In this document: positions 15,719 through 25,240 of the stretch, in pieces
How the letters are laid out: every line of letters starts with the position of its first letter
Numbering within the stretch: position 1 is the stretch's first letter
Assembly: GCA_016871915.1 (NCBI GenBank)
Contig: VHBP01000011.1
Coordinates: forward strand, 1-50,337
Direction of reading: 5' to 3'
Origin: Gemmatimonadota bacterium
GTDB taxonomy: Bacteria > Gemmatimonadota > Gemmatimonadetes > Gemmatimonadales > Gemmatimonadaceae
Length of the DNA stretch: 50,337 bases
Program-made: the position numbers and the translations under genes
Notes under the pieces: model-generated
The model's input: the letters and a program-made list of their open reading frames with translations, nothing else
The model's database searches: none
Told to the model about the DNA's origin: nothing

Positions 15719-17644
15719 TCAGCGCGACCGACGGACCATCCCCCAATGTTGCACACCGAGCGAACGCTTCTCGTCGGCGAGTCGCTTGATCTGCAGCGTG
15801 AGAGCGTCCTTCTCAGCGGCGTCGGCCAGCGGGAGGAGGGATTCCAGCGCCCGGAGCCGTGCGTCTACCGATCGCCCCCGAAGTTGGCGGAGGGCATCAG
15901 CCACGCTCGCCCGGGCGTCGACGACCGCTTGGGGATCGGCTCGGAGCTCCTCGTAGACCCGGATCGCGAGGGGATCGAGGTGCTCGGCGATCGCCTCTGC
16001 CGAGAGCGCCTCGCCCACCAGCAGGAGGGCTCGGTAGATCATGCCATACACGGGATCCCGAAGGGCGAGCGGCGCCGATTCCCCGAACCCGTCGGACTCG
16101 TCGCCACCGAAGTCGACGCTGCCCGGCCGCTCCGATTCCTCGAGCTTCCCGAGCTCCTCGATGACATGGTCGCGCCACATCGGCTGCGTGAGAACCACAC
16201 GGAGCAACACCTGCTCCGCATTCCCCTGTTCCACTCCCGAGCGATACGGCCCGGTCGGCACCGCGTCGCGGGTCGGCGCGGCCCCGGGCTCGCCCGCACG
16301 CGCATCGGCCGACCGCGCATCCCCGCGCGATGGACGGTTGACCGCCGCACGTGGCCCACTCCCGCGCCGGACCGCATGCAACTCCGCCACCAGCGCCTCG
16401 CGTGCCACGCCCGCCGCCTCCGCCGCCCGCGCGAGGTAGAGGTCGCGCGTCACCGGATCGCTTGCCGCCCGAATCGTCGGGAGGAGCCGGTCGAGCGCCT
16501 GCCGCTTGTGCTGCAGATCCGCGAACCACCCCGCGCGCTCGAGCAGCTGGACCTTCCGATCGAAGACATCCATGGCGTCGTCGAGCAGTCGCGACACCGC
16601 CGCCCCGCCCGTGCTTCGCGCGAAGGTGTCGGGATCCTCCCCCTCGGGGAGCGTGACCACGCGGACGACGAATCCCTTGGCCAGCAGGAGATCCGCCGCG
16701 CGGAACGTCGCCTTCTGCCCCGGCCCATCGGAGTCGTAGCAGAGCACCACCTGGCGCGTGAACCGCCCGAGGAGCTCCGCCTGCGATTCGGTGAGCGCCG
16801 TCCCCATCGGGGCGACGACCCCCTCCACCCCGACCGAGACGAGACGTAACGCGTCGAAGTAGCCCTCGACGATCACCGCGCGATCGTCCTTGCGGATCGC
16901 GTTGCGCGCCGCACCGAGGTTGTAGAGGAGCTTCCCTTTGTTGAAGACCTCGGACTCGGCCGAGTTGAGATACTTCGGCTCCCCCGGCCCGAGGAGACGA
17001 CCCCCGAAGCCGACGGTGTGCCCCGACGGATCGAGGATCGGGAAGAGCAGGCGGTCACGGAAGCGCGGCTTGAGTTGGTCACTCCCGTCGATGGGGAGAT
17101 AGAGCCCTGCGGCGGTGAGCCGCGCATCGTCGTAGCCGAGGCCGTGCAGATAGGTGCGCAGCGCCTCGCCATCCCGCGGGGCGAACCCAAGCCCGAATCG
17201 CGTCGCCAACTCTCGCGAGACATCCCGAGAGGTGAGATACTCACGTGCCGCACTCGCCTGCGGCGCGTCCCACAGGGTCTTCTGGAAGAACTCGGAGGTC
17301 GCCGCCTGCAGCTCCCAGAGCGGCTCGCGCGGATCGGGGCCCTCGCGCCGACGCTGCACCTCCTGCACCTCGATCCCCGCCCTCGCTCCCGCGAGCTTCA
17401 CCGCCTCCACGAAGCTCATCCCCAGACGCTTCTGCAGGAAGGTGAAGACCGAGCCCTTCTCTCCGCAGACGAAGCAGGTGTAGCCGCGGCCTGGGACCAC
17501 GGAGAAGTTCGGCCCCTTCCCCTGATGGAACGGGCAGGGCCCACGCCAGACGGAGCCCGTCTTCTTGAGCTTCACATGCTCGCCGATGATGGCGACGATG
17601 TCGGCCTGTTGGCTGACCTGTTCGACCACCTCGTCGGGGATCAC
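15719..17644 (-). CDS. dnaG: DNA primase DnaG
   Basis: Makes RNA primers at the replication fork. The 641-aa protein starts MIPDEVVEQVSQQADIV and has the N-terminal zinc-binding domain (CPFH near 38 and CFVC near 60), the RNA-polymerase core with the toprim motifs VIVEGYFDAL and CYDSDGPGQKA, and a C-terminal helicase-interacting region after an Arg/Ala-rich linker (about 420-465). GTG at 17642-17644 overlaps the mutS2 stop (GTGA), which decides the start over an upstream in-frame one. Confidence 0.96.
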   Translation of the reverse strand: MIPDEVVEQVSQQADIVAIIGEHVKLKKTGSVWRGPCPFHQGKGPNFSVVPGRGYTCFVCGEKGSVFTFLQKRLGMSFVEAVKLAGARAGIEVQEVQRRREGPDPREPLWELQAATSEFFQKTLWDAPQASAAREYLTSRDVSRELATRFGLGFAPRDGEALRTYLHGLGYDDARLTAAGLYLPIDGSDQLKPRFRDRLLFPILDPSGHTVGFGGRLLGPGEPKYLNSAESEVFNKGKLLYNLGAARNAIRKDDRAVIVEGYFDALRLVSVGVEGVVAPMGTALTESQAELLGRFTRQVVLCYDSDGPGQKATFRAADLLLAKGFVVRVVTLPEGEDPDTFARSTGGAAVSRLLDDAMDVFDRKVQLLERAGWFADLQHKRQALDRLLPTIRAASDPVTRDLYLARAAEAAGVAREALVAELHAVRRGSGPRAAVNRPSRGDARSADARAGEPGAAPTRDAVPTGPYRSGVEQGNAEQVLLRVVLTQPMWRDHVIEELGKLEESERPGSVDFGGDESDGFGESAPLALRDPVYGMIYRALLLVGEALSAEAIAEHLDPLAIRVYEELRADPQAVVDARASVADALRQLRGRSVDARLRALESLLPLADAAEKDALTLQIKRLADEKRSLGVQHWGMVRRSR

Positions 17645-20115
17645 GCGAACTCCGCGATCGTGACGCCGGCCCCACCTTCGTTCCACGCGCCCAGCCGGAA
17701 CTGCTTCACCCGTCGGTCTCCCTTCAGGACCTGCGCGACGCGCTCACGTAGCGCGCCGGTGCCCTTGCCATGGATGATACGCACCTGGCCGAGATCCGCA
17801 CGGATCGCCCCGTCCAGCGCCTGGAGGACGAGGTCATCCACCTCGTGGACCCGTACCCCCCGCACATCCACCTCGGGCTTCGCCTCGACGTCTGGCAGAT
17901 CCAGCGCCGCCACCTCGACCCGCTCGCTCCGCAGCTGCTTGGCCGAGAGGCGCCGGAGCGCCGCGAAGGGCACCGTCATCTTGAGCGGCCCGACCGCCAC
18001 CACCGCATCCTCCCCACGGCGTTCGAGCAGCTGCCCGACCTTCCCGCCCAACGACTCGACGGCGACCGCATCGCCGATCGCGAGCGTGACGCCACGCGCG
18101 TCGGCGACCTCGAGGCCCTCTGCGGCCGCCCGTTCGAGTGCCGCCACCTGCTGCGCGACCCGCTCCTCAGCGTCGAGCGCCTCCAGCGCCGACTGTTCCG
18201 CCGCGGCGCGCCCCTCGAGGGTCCGCCGCGCCTCCACCGCCACCTGATCGATCGCGGCGGCCCCAGCGGCTCGCAACGACGCGATCGTCTGCTCGACTTC
18301 CTTGCGTGCGTCGAGCAGATGCCGACGGGCCTCGCGACGTGACTCCCGCTCCACCTCACGCTCCCGCCCCTGCACCGTCCGCTCGCGCTCGCCGATCCGC
18401 GCCGCGCGCTGTTGGAGGTCGACTGACTGCGCCTGCACCTCGCGCTCCTGCGCGGCGAGGCGCTCGCCCCGCGCCTCGAGATCGGTCAGCAGGGCGGCGA
18501 GATCGCGCTCCATCGTCGGCACGCGCGCCTCGGCGCGCGCCAGGATCGCCTCCGGCATCTGCAGCCGCCGTGCGATCGCCAACCCATACGAGCGCCCCGG
18601 GATCCCCTTGATCAATCGATAGGTCGGCGCGAGCCGCACGGCGTCGAACTGCAGCGAGGCGTTCACCACGCCGGGTACCTCGCCGGCCAACTCCTTCAGC
18701 GCCCCGAGGTGCGTCGTCGCGATCGTCGTGACCCCACGGGTCGTGAGCGCCTCGAGGATCGCCCCGCCGAGCGCGGCCCCCTCGAGCGGATCGGTCCCGG
18801 ACCCCAGCTCGTCGATCAGCACCAAGGCATCGGGCGATGCGGAGTGGATGATCTCGGTGAGGTGTTTGAGGTGCGCACTGAAGGTCGAGAGCGAGGCCGC
18901 GAGACTCTGTTCGTCGCCGATGTCGGCGAAGACGTCATCAAAGACCGGGAGCACCGACTCCGGCCCCACCGGCGCGGGGACCCCGCACTGCATCATGAGG
19001 GCGCAGAGCGCGAGCGCCTTGAGCAACACCGTCTTGCCCCCGGTGTTTGGCCCGGAGACGAGCAACGTGCGTTCCTCAGGCGCCATCGCGAGATCGAACG
19101 GCACCACCGCGACACCCTGCGCGAGCAGCAACGGATGCCGCCCTTCGCGCACATGGAAGCCATCGCGCGCCGCCGCCAGCGTCGCATCCGCGCATCCGGT
19201 GGCCACCGCGTACCGCGCGCGGCCATAGAGCGAGTCTAGCGCGATCAGCGCCTCGAGTGCCGCGATGAGGGCATCGCGATCCGGTCGCAGCGTCTCGGTC
19301 AGTTCGAGGAAGATCCGCTCGCACTCGGCGATCTCCTCCGATTCGAGTTCGCGGATCCGGTTCCCCGCTTCCACCGCGGCCGGTGGCTCCATGAAGAGGG
19401 TCTGCCCCGATTGCGAGCTGTCGTGCACGATCCCGCCGAGGGCCACGCGCCCTTCGCGGCGCACCGGGATCACGTACCGCCCGTTGCGGATCGTGACCGA
19501 GGCGTCGTCCACGCGGAGATGCGACTCGAGCTTCGCCATGATCCGCTCGAGGAGCCGCACGAGTTCCCCTTCCGCCCCACGACGCTCCCGACGGACGCGC
19601 CGCAGCGCTGGCGAGGCGTCGTCCTTGAGCGTGCCCTCCTCGGTGAGCACGCGCTCGAGTTGCTGCTCGAGGGTGGGTCGCGCGATCAGTGTCCCGACAT
19701 AGGGGGCGAGCGCGGCGCGCGCCATCGCGGGGCGCACCTCATCGGTGAGGGTGGCGAGCGTACGTCGCGATGAGGCGAGGAGCGTCACCGCCCCACGAAG
19801 CTCCGGTCCCGACCACGAGGTCCCCGCGATCCGCAGCCGCCGGAGCGGCTCGCTCAGCTCGGGGATCGCCTCCGGACGCCACCCATCGGCCTCTGCGATG
19901 AGCGCCCGCATCGCGACCACCCGCGCATGCTCGGCACGAAGGGCCTGCAGCGCCTCATCGCGCTCCGGTCGCGTCCCCCCGACGCGCGTCGGGCGCAGCG
20001 CGCGGATGCGTGCGGCGCCCGCGGAGCTGGAGGCGTATCCGGCGATGTGGTCGAGGAGACGGGCGAACTCGAGGACCTCGAGGGCGTGGCCCTGCACCTG
20101 CGCCTGCCCGGTCAC
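17641..20115 (-). CDS. mutS2: Endonuclease MutS2
   Basis: MutS-family ATPase with a C-terminal Smr nuclease domain, linked to suppression of homologous recombination and to rescue of collided ribosomes. With GTG at 20113-20115 it is 824 aa. MutS core/lever lies at about 1-310, the ATPase has Walker A GPNTGGKTVLL and Walker B LVLIDELGSGTDP, a long coiled coil spans about 510-640, and the Smr domain closes the protein with DVRGVRVHEVDD and HGKGTGALRE. The start codon overlaps the yqeY stop as GTGA; the open frame further upstream lies inside yqeY and is ignored. Confidence 0.96.
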   Translation of the reverse strand: MTGQAQVQGHALEVLEFARLLDHIAGYASSSAGAARIRALRPTRVGGTRPERDEALQALRAEHARVVAMRALIAEADGWRPEAIPELSEPLRRLRIAGTSWSGPELRGAVTLLASSRRTLATLTDEVRPAMARAALAPYVGTLIARPTLEQQLERVLTEEGTLKDDASPALRRVRRERRGAEGELVRLLERIMAKLESHLRVDDASVTIRNGRYVIPVRREGRVALGGIVHDSSQSGQTLFMEPPAAVEAGNRIRELESEEIAECERIFLELTETLRPDRDALIAALEALIALDSLYGRARYAVATGCADATLAAARDGFHVREGRHPLLLAQGVAVVPFDLAMAPEERTLLVSGPNTGGKTVLLKALALCALMMQCGVPAPVGPESVLPVFDDVFADIGDEQSLAASLSTFSAHLKHLTEIIHSASPDALVLIDELGSGTDPLEGAALGGAILEALTTRGVTTIATTHLGALKELAGEVPGVVNASLQFDAVRLAPTYRLIKGIPGRSYGLAIARRLQMPEAILARAEARVPTMERDLAALLTDLEARGERLAAQEREVQAQSVDLQQRAARIGERERTVQGREREVERESRREARRHLLDARKEVEQTIASLRAAGAAAIDQVAVEARRTLEGRAAAEQSALEALDAEERVAQQVAALERAAAEGLEVADARGVTLAIGDAVAVESLGGKVGQLLERRGEDAVVAVGPLKMTVPFAALRRLSAKQLRSERVEVAALDLPDVEAKPEVDVRGVRVHEVDDLVLQALDGAIRADLGQVRIIHGKGTGALRERVAQVLKGDRRVKQFRLGAWNEGGAGVTIAEFA

Positions 20116-20558
20116 GGTCCCGACCCGAGCTCCTCGCGCACGATGCGATTGATCACCGTACCATCGGCACGGCCTTTGAACTGGGGCATCACCTTCCCCA
20201 TCACGGCTCCGATCGCCGACACGCCGGCGTCGACCACCGCGCGGACGGCGGCACGGATCTCTTCTTCTGAGGGGGCGGCGGGGAGCCACTGCTCCAGCGC
20301 CGATGCCTCACGGCGCTCTGTGGCGGCCAATTCTTCGCGGCCGGCCTGCACATACATCTCGATCGATTCTCGGCGCCGTTTGATCGCGCGGCGCAGGACC
20401 TCCACGACATCGTCGTCGGTGAGGTCCCGCCCCAACTCGATCGCTCGGTTCTTGATCTCCGACAGCACGGTGCTGAGCAACAGGACGCGATCTTTGTCCT
20501 GCGCCTTCCGGGCGTCCAGCAACTCGCCCTGCACCAGTGCCATCAGTGCGGCCGCCAT
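20112..20558 (-). CDS. yqeY: GatB/YqeY-domain protein
   Basis: A 148-aa helical protein of the YqeY family, related to the tail domain of amidotransferase subunit GatB and thought to bind tRNA. The C-terminus has GKVMPQFKGRADG, the family signature. The ATG at 20556-20558 lies 1 nt from the rpsU stop. rpsU-yqeY is a widely conserved pair. Confidence 0.93.
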   Translation of the reverse strand: MAAALMALVQGELLDARKAQDKDRVLLLSTVLSEIKNRAIELGRDLTDDDVVEVLRRAIKRRRESIEMYVQAGREELAATERREASALEQWLPAAPSEEEIRAAVRAVVDAGVSAIGAVMGKVMPQFKGRADGTVINRIVREELGSGP

Positions 20559-20559
20559 A

Positions 20560-20748
20560 TCAGTACGAGCGGGTCCGCTTCGTCTTCCGCTGCGCGGCGT
20601 TGAGCTTCCGCTTGCGCTTCTCGCTCGGCTTCTCGTAATGCCGATGCTTCCGCAGGTCCGCGAGGATCCCGGCCTTCTCGCACTTCTTCTTGAAGCGCCT
20701 GAGCGCACGCTCGAAGTTCTCGTCCTCGTGGATGATGATCTCCGACAA
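20560..20748 (-). CDS. rpsU: Small ribosomal subunit protein bS21
   Basis: Small basic 30S protein, 62 aa from TTG at 20746-20748: MSEIIIHEDENFERALRRF, matching bS21 N-termini. A strong purine run, AAGGGGGGAAG, lies 5-15 nt before this TTG; an earlier in-frame TTG at 20778 would place the ribosome-binding site inside the coding region, so it is rejected. It heads the 12-gene run down to rsmA. Confidence 0.95.
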   Translation of the reverse strand: MSEIIIHEDENFERALRRFKKKCEKAGILADLRKHRHYEKPSEKRKRKLNAAQRKTKRTRSY

Positions 20749-20811
20749 ACTGACTTCCCCCCTTGAATGGCGGGTCAACGCCGGCTGGGGTCCGAGTGAT
20801 GTGAGCCTCTT

Positions 20812-20840
20812 AAGTTACGACGAGACAAACATTTGGGCAA
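20812..20840 (-). promoter_or_regulatory. Sigma-70-type promoter of the rpsU operon
   Basis: TTGCCC (20835-20840) and TAACTT (20812-20817) are 17 nt apart on the minus strand. The leader to the TTG start is about 58 nt and contains the purine-rich ribosome-binding site. It is the only clear promoter for the run from rpsU to rsmA. Confidence 0.6.
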
Positions 20841-20855
20841 GTCGGCCCGCTCCGG

Positions 20856-21197
20856 TCACCCGGGGGGCCAGGCGAGGTCCCGCCCCCCGAGGAGGTGGAG
20901 GTGGAGATGCCCCACCGTCTGCCCCCCGTCCGCCCCGGTGTTGATCACCGTCCGGTACCCCGTCGCGGCCACCCCCTCCGCCCGGGCCACCTGCTGGGCC
21001 ATCCGGGCCATCGCCCCCACCACCCCGGCGGCATCACCCACCGTCTCGAGCGAGGCGGTGTGTGCCTTGGGGATGACGGGGGTGCGGGTCGGGGCCTGCG
21101 GGGCGATGTCGCGGAAGGCCAGACACTGGTCGTCCTCGGCCACCACCTGGGCCGGGATCTCGCGCCGGACGATCCGGCAGAACAGGCAATCGGTCAT
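20856..21197 (-). CDS. HIT-family nucleotide hydrolase/transferase
   Basis: Histidine-triad protein, 113 aa, of the HinT/PKCI-like branch. CLFCRIV near the N-terminus gives a possible zinc-binding cysteine pair, and the catalytic triad HLHLHLLGG is complete. Start ATG at 21195-21197 has GAGGG upstream; a TTG five codons earlier is possible but overlaps the rsmE stop. It is the last gene of dnaJ-GT-prmA-rsmE-HIT. Confidence 0.92.
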   Translation of the reverse strand: MTDCLFCRIVRREIPAQVVAEDDQCLAFRDIAPQAPTRTPVIPKAHTASLETVGDAAGVVGAMARMAQQVARAEGVAATGYRTVINTGADGGQTVGHLHLHLLGGRDLAWPPG

Positions 21198-21208
21198 GGT
21201 GCCCTCGT

Positions 21209-21958
21209 TCAAATGGATGTCGCGTCCGCTGATCGGTCAGCGCGGGTCCCCAGCGCCGCGCGCACCGTCGCCACCGCCGCGATCGCCGCGGTCTCGAAGC
21301 GAAGGATCGATCGACCCAGCGCCACCCGCTGGAATCCAGCGGCCTCGAACGCCGCGATCTCATCGGCCTCGAGTCCTCCCTCTGGCCCGACCGCCAGTAC
21401 CACCGGCTCGCGCAACGACCCGAGGAGCTGATCGAACGCGATGCCCTCGCCATCCATCAGCAAGCGCGTCCCGGCCGGCGCCGCGGCGAGCGCATTGGCC
21501 AACGTCGCCTCCGGAAAGACCGTCGGGGACCACGCGCCACGGCTCTGCTCGAGCGCGCCCTCGATCCGATGCGCGACCTTCTGATGAAAGGTCGGCCCCT
21601 CCCCCCGCGGCGTCACATGACGCGAACGACGGAACACGACCGGCCGCCAACTCGAGACCTCGAGCTCCGTCACCTTTTCCGCGAGAAGCAGCATACGATC
21701 CTTGTCGGCGACCGGGAGCAGGAGATGCACCGCCGGCGCCGCCTCGACGACCGCGACCGACTCCACCTGCACCGAGGCGTGCCGCTTCGCGAGCGTCACC
21801 AACATCCCCTCGCCCCGGCGCCCCGCCCCATCGACGAGCCCCACGCGCGCGCCGACGTCGAGCCGCCGCACGCGCATGTGATGTGCGGCCTCTTCACCCA
21901 GGGTCACCGTCTCGCCGATGGCGAACGGCTGATCGAGCACGAAGGTGGGGAGACTCAT
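21209..21958 (-). CDS. rsmE: 16S rRNA (uracil1498-N3)-methyltransferase RsmE
   Basis: SPOUT-class methyltransferase for U1498 of 16S rRNA. The 249-aa product has the N-terminal PUA-like domain (EEAAHHMRVRRLDVG) and the trefoil-knot SAM site with LAVGPEGGLEADE and LGRSILRFETA near the C-terminus. ATG overlaps the prmA stop (ATGA). prmA-rsmE is a common pair. Confidence 0.95.
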   Translation of the reverse strand: MSLPTFVLDQPFAIGETVTLGEEAAHHMRVRRLDVGARVGLVDGAGRRGEGMLVTLAKRHASVQVESVAVVEAAPAVHLLLPVADKDRMLLLAEKVTELEVSSWRPVVFRRSRHVTPRGEGPTFHQKVAHRIEGALEQSRGAWSPTVFPEATLANALAAAPAGTRLLMDGEGIAFDQLLGSLREPVVLAVGPEGGLEADEIAAFEAAGFQRVALGRSILRFETAAIAAVATVRAALGTRADRSADATSI

Positions 21959-22803
21959 CGCCGCACCCGCACCGACCACCACTGCTCCTCGGCGTCTTCC
22001 GCGTCGATGACCCAACCGGCCGTCTCGAGTGCCGCCACCATCATCTCGCGCTCCTCGCGCAGGATCCCACTCAGGATCATCACACCACCGGATGCGAGGG
22101 AATCTCCCATCAGCGGCAGCAGTTCGAGTAGGACCGAGGAGATGATGTTGGCGAGGATCACCTGCACCGGCGCGACGAGCGGGAGGAGGAGCTGCGCATC
22201 ACCCTCGAGGACCGCGACGCGATCCAAGACGCCATTGGTCGTCACGTTGAGTTCCGCATTGCCGATCGAATCGGCGTCGTTCTCGATCGCGAAGACGCGC
22301 GCCGCACGGAGCTTCGCGGCGGCGATCGCGAGCACCGCACTCCCCGCCCCGAGGTCAGCGACCGAGGCGCCGGCGAGTGGGATGGCCTGCAGCAATCGGA
22401 CGACCCCGCGCGTGGTCGGATGCTCTCCGGTGCCGAACGCCATCGCGGGCTCGATCACGATCGTCGTCGCGGGATCACGTCCCTCCGCCAACCAAGGTGG
22501 GGTGACCGTCAGCCCACCGAGATGATGCGCGGTGATCCGATCGCGCCACTTGGTCGACCAATCGATCAGCTCGAGCGGGGAGAGCTCCACGATCGATGCC
22601 GGATCCACCGCGCGAAGTGCCGCGAGGAATCGCTCGACGTCAGCGGTCGGCGGGAGATGCGTGATGAGGTGAGCGCCATCTTCGTGCACCCCCTCAGCGC
22701 CAGCCGCGAACATTGTCGCGATCAGCGTCTCCGTCTGCGAAGTGCTCGATGGGGTGCACGCCGCGCGGGTCCACCGCGCATCCGTCGGATCTGCGTTGGT
22801 CAT
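21955..22803 (-). CDS. prmA: Ribosomal protein L11 methyltransferase PrmA
   Basis: Trimethylates lysines of ribosomal protein L11. The 282-aa protein has an N-terminal substrate-binding domain, then PAMAFGTGEHPTTRG, the SAM loop VADLGAGSAVLAIAA, and the catalytic-region ILANIISSVL. The usual G-C-G-S-G loop is GAGSA here, within family variation. ATG overlaps the upstream glycosyltransferase stop. The first 25 residues are longer and more polar than is typical, and a later start cannot be excluded. Confidence 0.93.
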   Translation of the reverse strand: MTNADPTDARWTRAACTPSSTSQTETLIATMFAAGAEGVHEDGAHLITHLPPTADVERFLAALRAVDPASIVELSPLELIDWSTKWRDRITAHHLGGLTVTPPWLAEGRDPATTIVIEPAMAFGTGEHPTTRGVVRLLQAIPLAGASVADLGAGSAVLAIAAAKLRAARVFAIENDADSIGNAELNVTTNGVLDRVAVLEGDAQLLLPLVAPVQVILANIISSVLLELLPLMGDSLASGGVMILSGILREEREMMVAALETAGWVIDAEDAEEQWWSVRVRR

Positions 22804-23972
22804 GCGACGCCCTCATGGCGTGTGGTAGCTGGGGTCGGCCGCTCCGTCCACGCGCGCGCGATCACCTCGGCGATCCTCGCACGAAAGACCGGGATCGCGA
22901 AACGCTCCGCCTGCTGCCGACAGGCCGCCTCGCTCGGCGGCGGAGCCGCGAGGAAGCGACGGACCGCCGTGACGATCGACGCCGGCGTCTGCGCGTCGAA
23001 GAAGGCACCGGTCTCGCCCTCGATCACCGTCTCGAGCGCGCCACCTGCTCCAAAGGCGATCACCGGCGTGCCGCAGGCCTGTGCTTCGAGTGGGGCGATG
23101 CCGAAGTCCTCGAGTGCCGCGAAGACGAAGGCCTGCGCGCCGCTCAAGATACGCGGGAGCTCCCTGTATGGCGCATGGCCGACGAAGCGGATGTTCGTCG
23201 CGCCCCGCGCCGCCGCGTGGCAGCGCGCGCGATCAGGGCCATCACCGACGACCGTCAGCTCGAGATCAGGCATCTGTCGGAAGGCATCGATGAGGAGCGG
23301 GACCTTCTTGTATGGCGCTAAGCGGGAGACGGAGATGAACCCCTTCCGCTCACCAGACATCGGGCGAAAGGTCTCGGTGTCCACCGGCGGCGGCACGACC
23401 ACGCTCGATCGACCGTAGTAGCGGGCGACACGATCTCCCACGAAACGGGAGTTCGTGAGATAGAGATCGGTACGATCACTCGTTCGCCGGTCCCATCCTC
23501 GCAGTCGCGCCAAGCCGACCCGCGCAGCGGCTCGCCTCAGCGGACCGAAACCCGAGTCGGCGAGATAGGCCTCCTGCAGATCCCACGCGTAGCGCACCGG
23601 GGTGTGGCAGTAGGTGATGTGGAGCTGGTCTGGGCGACGCGTCGGCGCCCCCTTCGCCACGCAGTGGCTCGACGAGATCACGAGATCGTACTTGCGGAGG
23701 TCGAACGACTCCACCGCCTCAGGGAAGATCGGGAGGTAGGAGCGAAACGACTCGCGACCACCGGTCCAGCGCTGGAGGAACGACGTGCGCACCGGACGAC
23801 CACGGTAGCGCTCCGGTGCCTCACCGGGCATCGCACAGACCAGCGCGAAGAGATCGGCCTCCGGAAAGACCGCGAGCAATTCGTCGACCACCCGCTCCGA
23901 GCCCGCGTGACCGATCAGCCACTCATGCACGATCGCGACGCGTCGCCCCGCGGGGAGTGGCGATCCACTCAT
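22800..23972 (-). CDS. GT4-family glycosyltransferase
   Basis: Soluble GT-B glycosyltransferase of 390 aa. The N-terminal acceptor domain starts [17 protein letters not shown], and the C-terminal donor domain carries [22 protein letters not shown] and the GT4 signature [19 protein letters not shown]. It resembles WbaZ-like mannosyl- or rhamnosyltransferases; the sugar cannot be assigned. It is wedged between dnaJ and prmA with 4-nt overlaps on both sides, away from the polysaccharide locus. Confidence 0.88.
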   Translation of the reverse strand: MSGSPLPAGRRVAIVHEWLIGHAGSERVVDELLAVFPEADLFALVCAMPGEAPERYRGRPVRTSFLQRWTGGRESFRSYLPIFPEAVESFDLRKYDLVISSSHCVAKGAPTRRPDQLHITYCHTPVRYAWDLQEAYLADSGFGPLRRAAARVGLARLRGWDRRTSDRTDLYLTNSRFVGDRVARYYGRSSVVVPPPVDTETFRPMSGERKGFISVSRLAPYKKVPLLIDAFRQMPDLELTVVGDGPDRARCHAAARGATNIRFVGHAPYRELPRILSGAQAFVFAALEDFGIAPLEAQACGTPVIAFGAGGALETVIEGETGAFFDAQTPASIVTAVRRFLAAPPPSEAACRQQAERFAIPVFRARIAEVIARAWTERPTPATTRHEGVA

Positions 23973-25102
23973 CCCGCGATCGCCTCCTTCATCTTCGCCC
24001 AGAATCCCTTCTCGCGCTTCTCCGGCGGCTTCTCCTGCATCTCGCCGAGCTGCTCCACCAGCGCGCGCTCCTCACGTGAGAGCGAACTCGGCGTCCAGAC
24101 CTGGACGCGCACATGCAGATCCCCCGTGCCACTCGCGTTCACCCGAGGCAATCCCTTCCCGCGCATCGTGAACACCTGTCCGCTCTGGGTCCCCGCGGGG
24201 ATCCCCAGCGAGAGCGTCCCGGTGATCCCTGGCACCTCGACCTCTGCCCCGAGCGCGACCTGCGGATAGCTCACGAGTACCTCGCAGTAGAGGTCCTCGC
24301 CGTCCCGCTCGAACCGCTCATCCTCGACCACGTCGAAGACGACGATCACATCCCCACGTGGCCCCCCACGCGTCCCCGCATTCCCCACGCCGCGGAGCTG
24401 CATGTACTGCCCCGTCGCGACGCCGGCGGGCACCTTGATGTCGAGTGTGTGATCGGTGCGCATGCGCCCCTCCCCGCGACATTCCGTGCACGGCGATGTG
24501 ATCGTCGTCCCCTCACCGCGACAGGTCGGACAGGGAGCGACGCTCACGAACTGACCGAAGAAGCTCTGCTGCGCGCGCCGCACCTCACCCTGCCCCGCAC
24601 AGGTCGTGCAGCGCTGCGGCTTCGTGCCGGGCTCGGCCCCCTCCCCGTCGCAGCGCGCGCACGGGTCGAGGAGCTTGAGCTTGACCGTCTTCGTGACCCC
24701 GGTCGCGACCTCCAGCATCGCGAGCTGCAGATCGAGCTTGACGTCGGCGCCAGCGCGTGGCCCGTTCGACTGGCGCCCACCACCGCCGCCGCCGCCGAAG
24801 AGATCGCCGAGCCCGAAGTCGCGCATGAAGATGTTGAGCGCTTCGGAGAGGTCGACGTGCTGATACCCCCCACCGCCGCCACCGCGGAGCCCCGCCTCGC
24901 CGTATCGGTCGTAGGCCGCACGCTTCTGCGGGTCCCGAAGCACGTCGTACGCCTCGGTGACCTCCTTGAACTTCTCCTCCGCCTCCTTCGATCCCCCGTT
25001 GCGATCGGGGTGATATTGCATCGCGAGCCTGCGGTAGGCCTTCTTGATGTCGTCGTCACTCGCCGTCTTGTCGACGCCGAGGGTAGCGTAGAGGTCAGCC
25101 AT
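23969..25102 (-). CDS. dnaJ: Chaperone DnaJ
   Basis: Type I Hsp40 that delivers clients to DnaK. The 377-aa protein has the J domain with HPDR (about 31-34), a Gly-rich G/F region (about 70-120), four CxxCxGxG zinc repeats ([32 protein letters not shown]), and two C-terminal beta domains. ATG at 25100-25102 has no clear Shine-Dalgarno; TATCTT at 25164-25169 is a possible -10. hrcA lies nearby but with a YdcF gene between; grpE and dnaK are not in the window, and no CIRCE element was seen. Confidence 0.96.
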   Translation of the reverse strand: MADLYATLGVDKTASDDDIKKAYRRLAMQYHPDRNGGSKEAEEKFKEVTEAYDVLRDPQKRAAYDRYGEAGLRGGGGGGYQHVDLSEALNIFMRDFGLGDLFGGGGGGGRQSNGPRAGADVKLDLQLAMLEVATGVTKTVKLKLLDPCARCDGEGAEPGTKPQRCTTCAGQGEVRRAQQSFFGQFVSVAPCPTCRGEGTTITSPCTECRGEGRMRTDHTLDIKVPAGVATGQYMQLRGVGNAGTRGGPRGDVIVVFDVVEDERFERDGEDLYCEVLVSYPQVALGAEVEVPGITGTLSLGIPAGTQSGQVFTMRGKGLPRVNASGTGDLHVRVQVWTPSSLSREERALVEQLGEMQEKPPEKREKGFWAKMKEAIAG

Positions 25103-25207
25103 GTCAGAGCGAGAAAAGCCAGGGTGGCACCACAGCCCTGCCAACTCGGCGGGCCACGGAGGGAAGATACCTACCGAAGGGGCAATTCGGGTGCCACGCG
25201 CATCGCC

Positions 25208-25240
25208 GGCCGAGCCGACGGCTCAGTCATCGGCTCGGCC
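25208..25240 (-). terminator. Inverted repeat over the ydcF-like stop codon
   Basis: GGCCGAGCCGA and TCGGCTCGGCC form a perfect 11-bp stem around an 11-nt loop that holds the stop codon of the YdcF-like gene. No T-run follows on the minus strand. It may end the hrcA-ydcF transcript before dnaJ or protect its 3' end. Confidence 0.45.

Noticed and set aside
14930-16849. 639-codon open frame on the plus strand
   Set aside because: Antisense to the zinc-ribbon gene and dnaG, both well supported by motifs.
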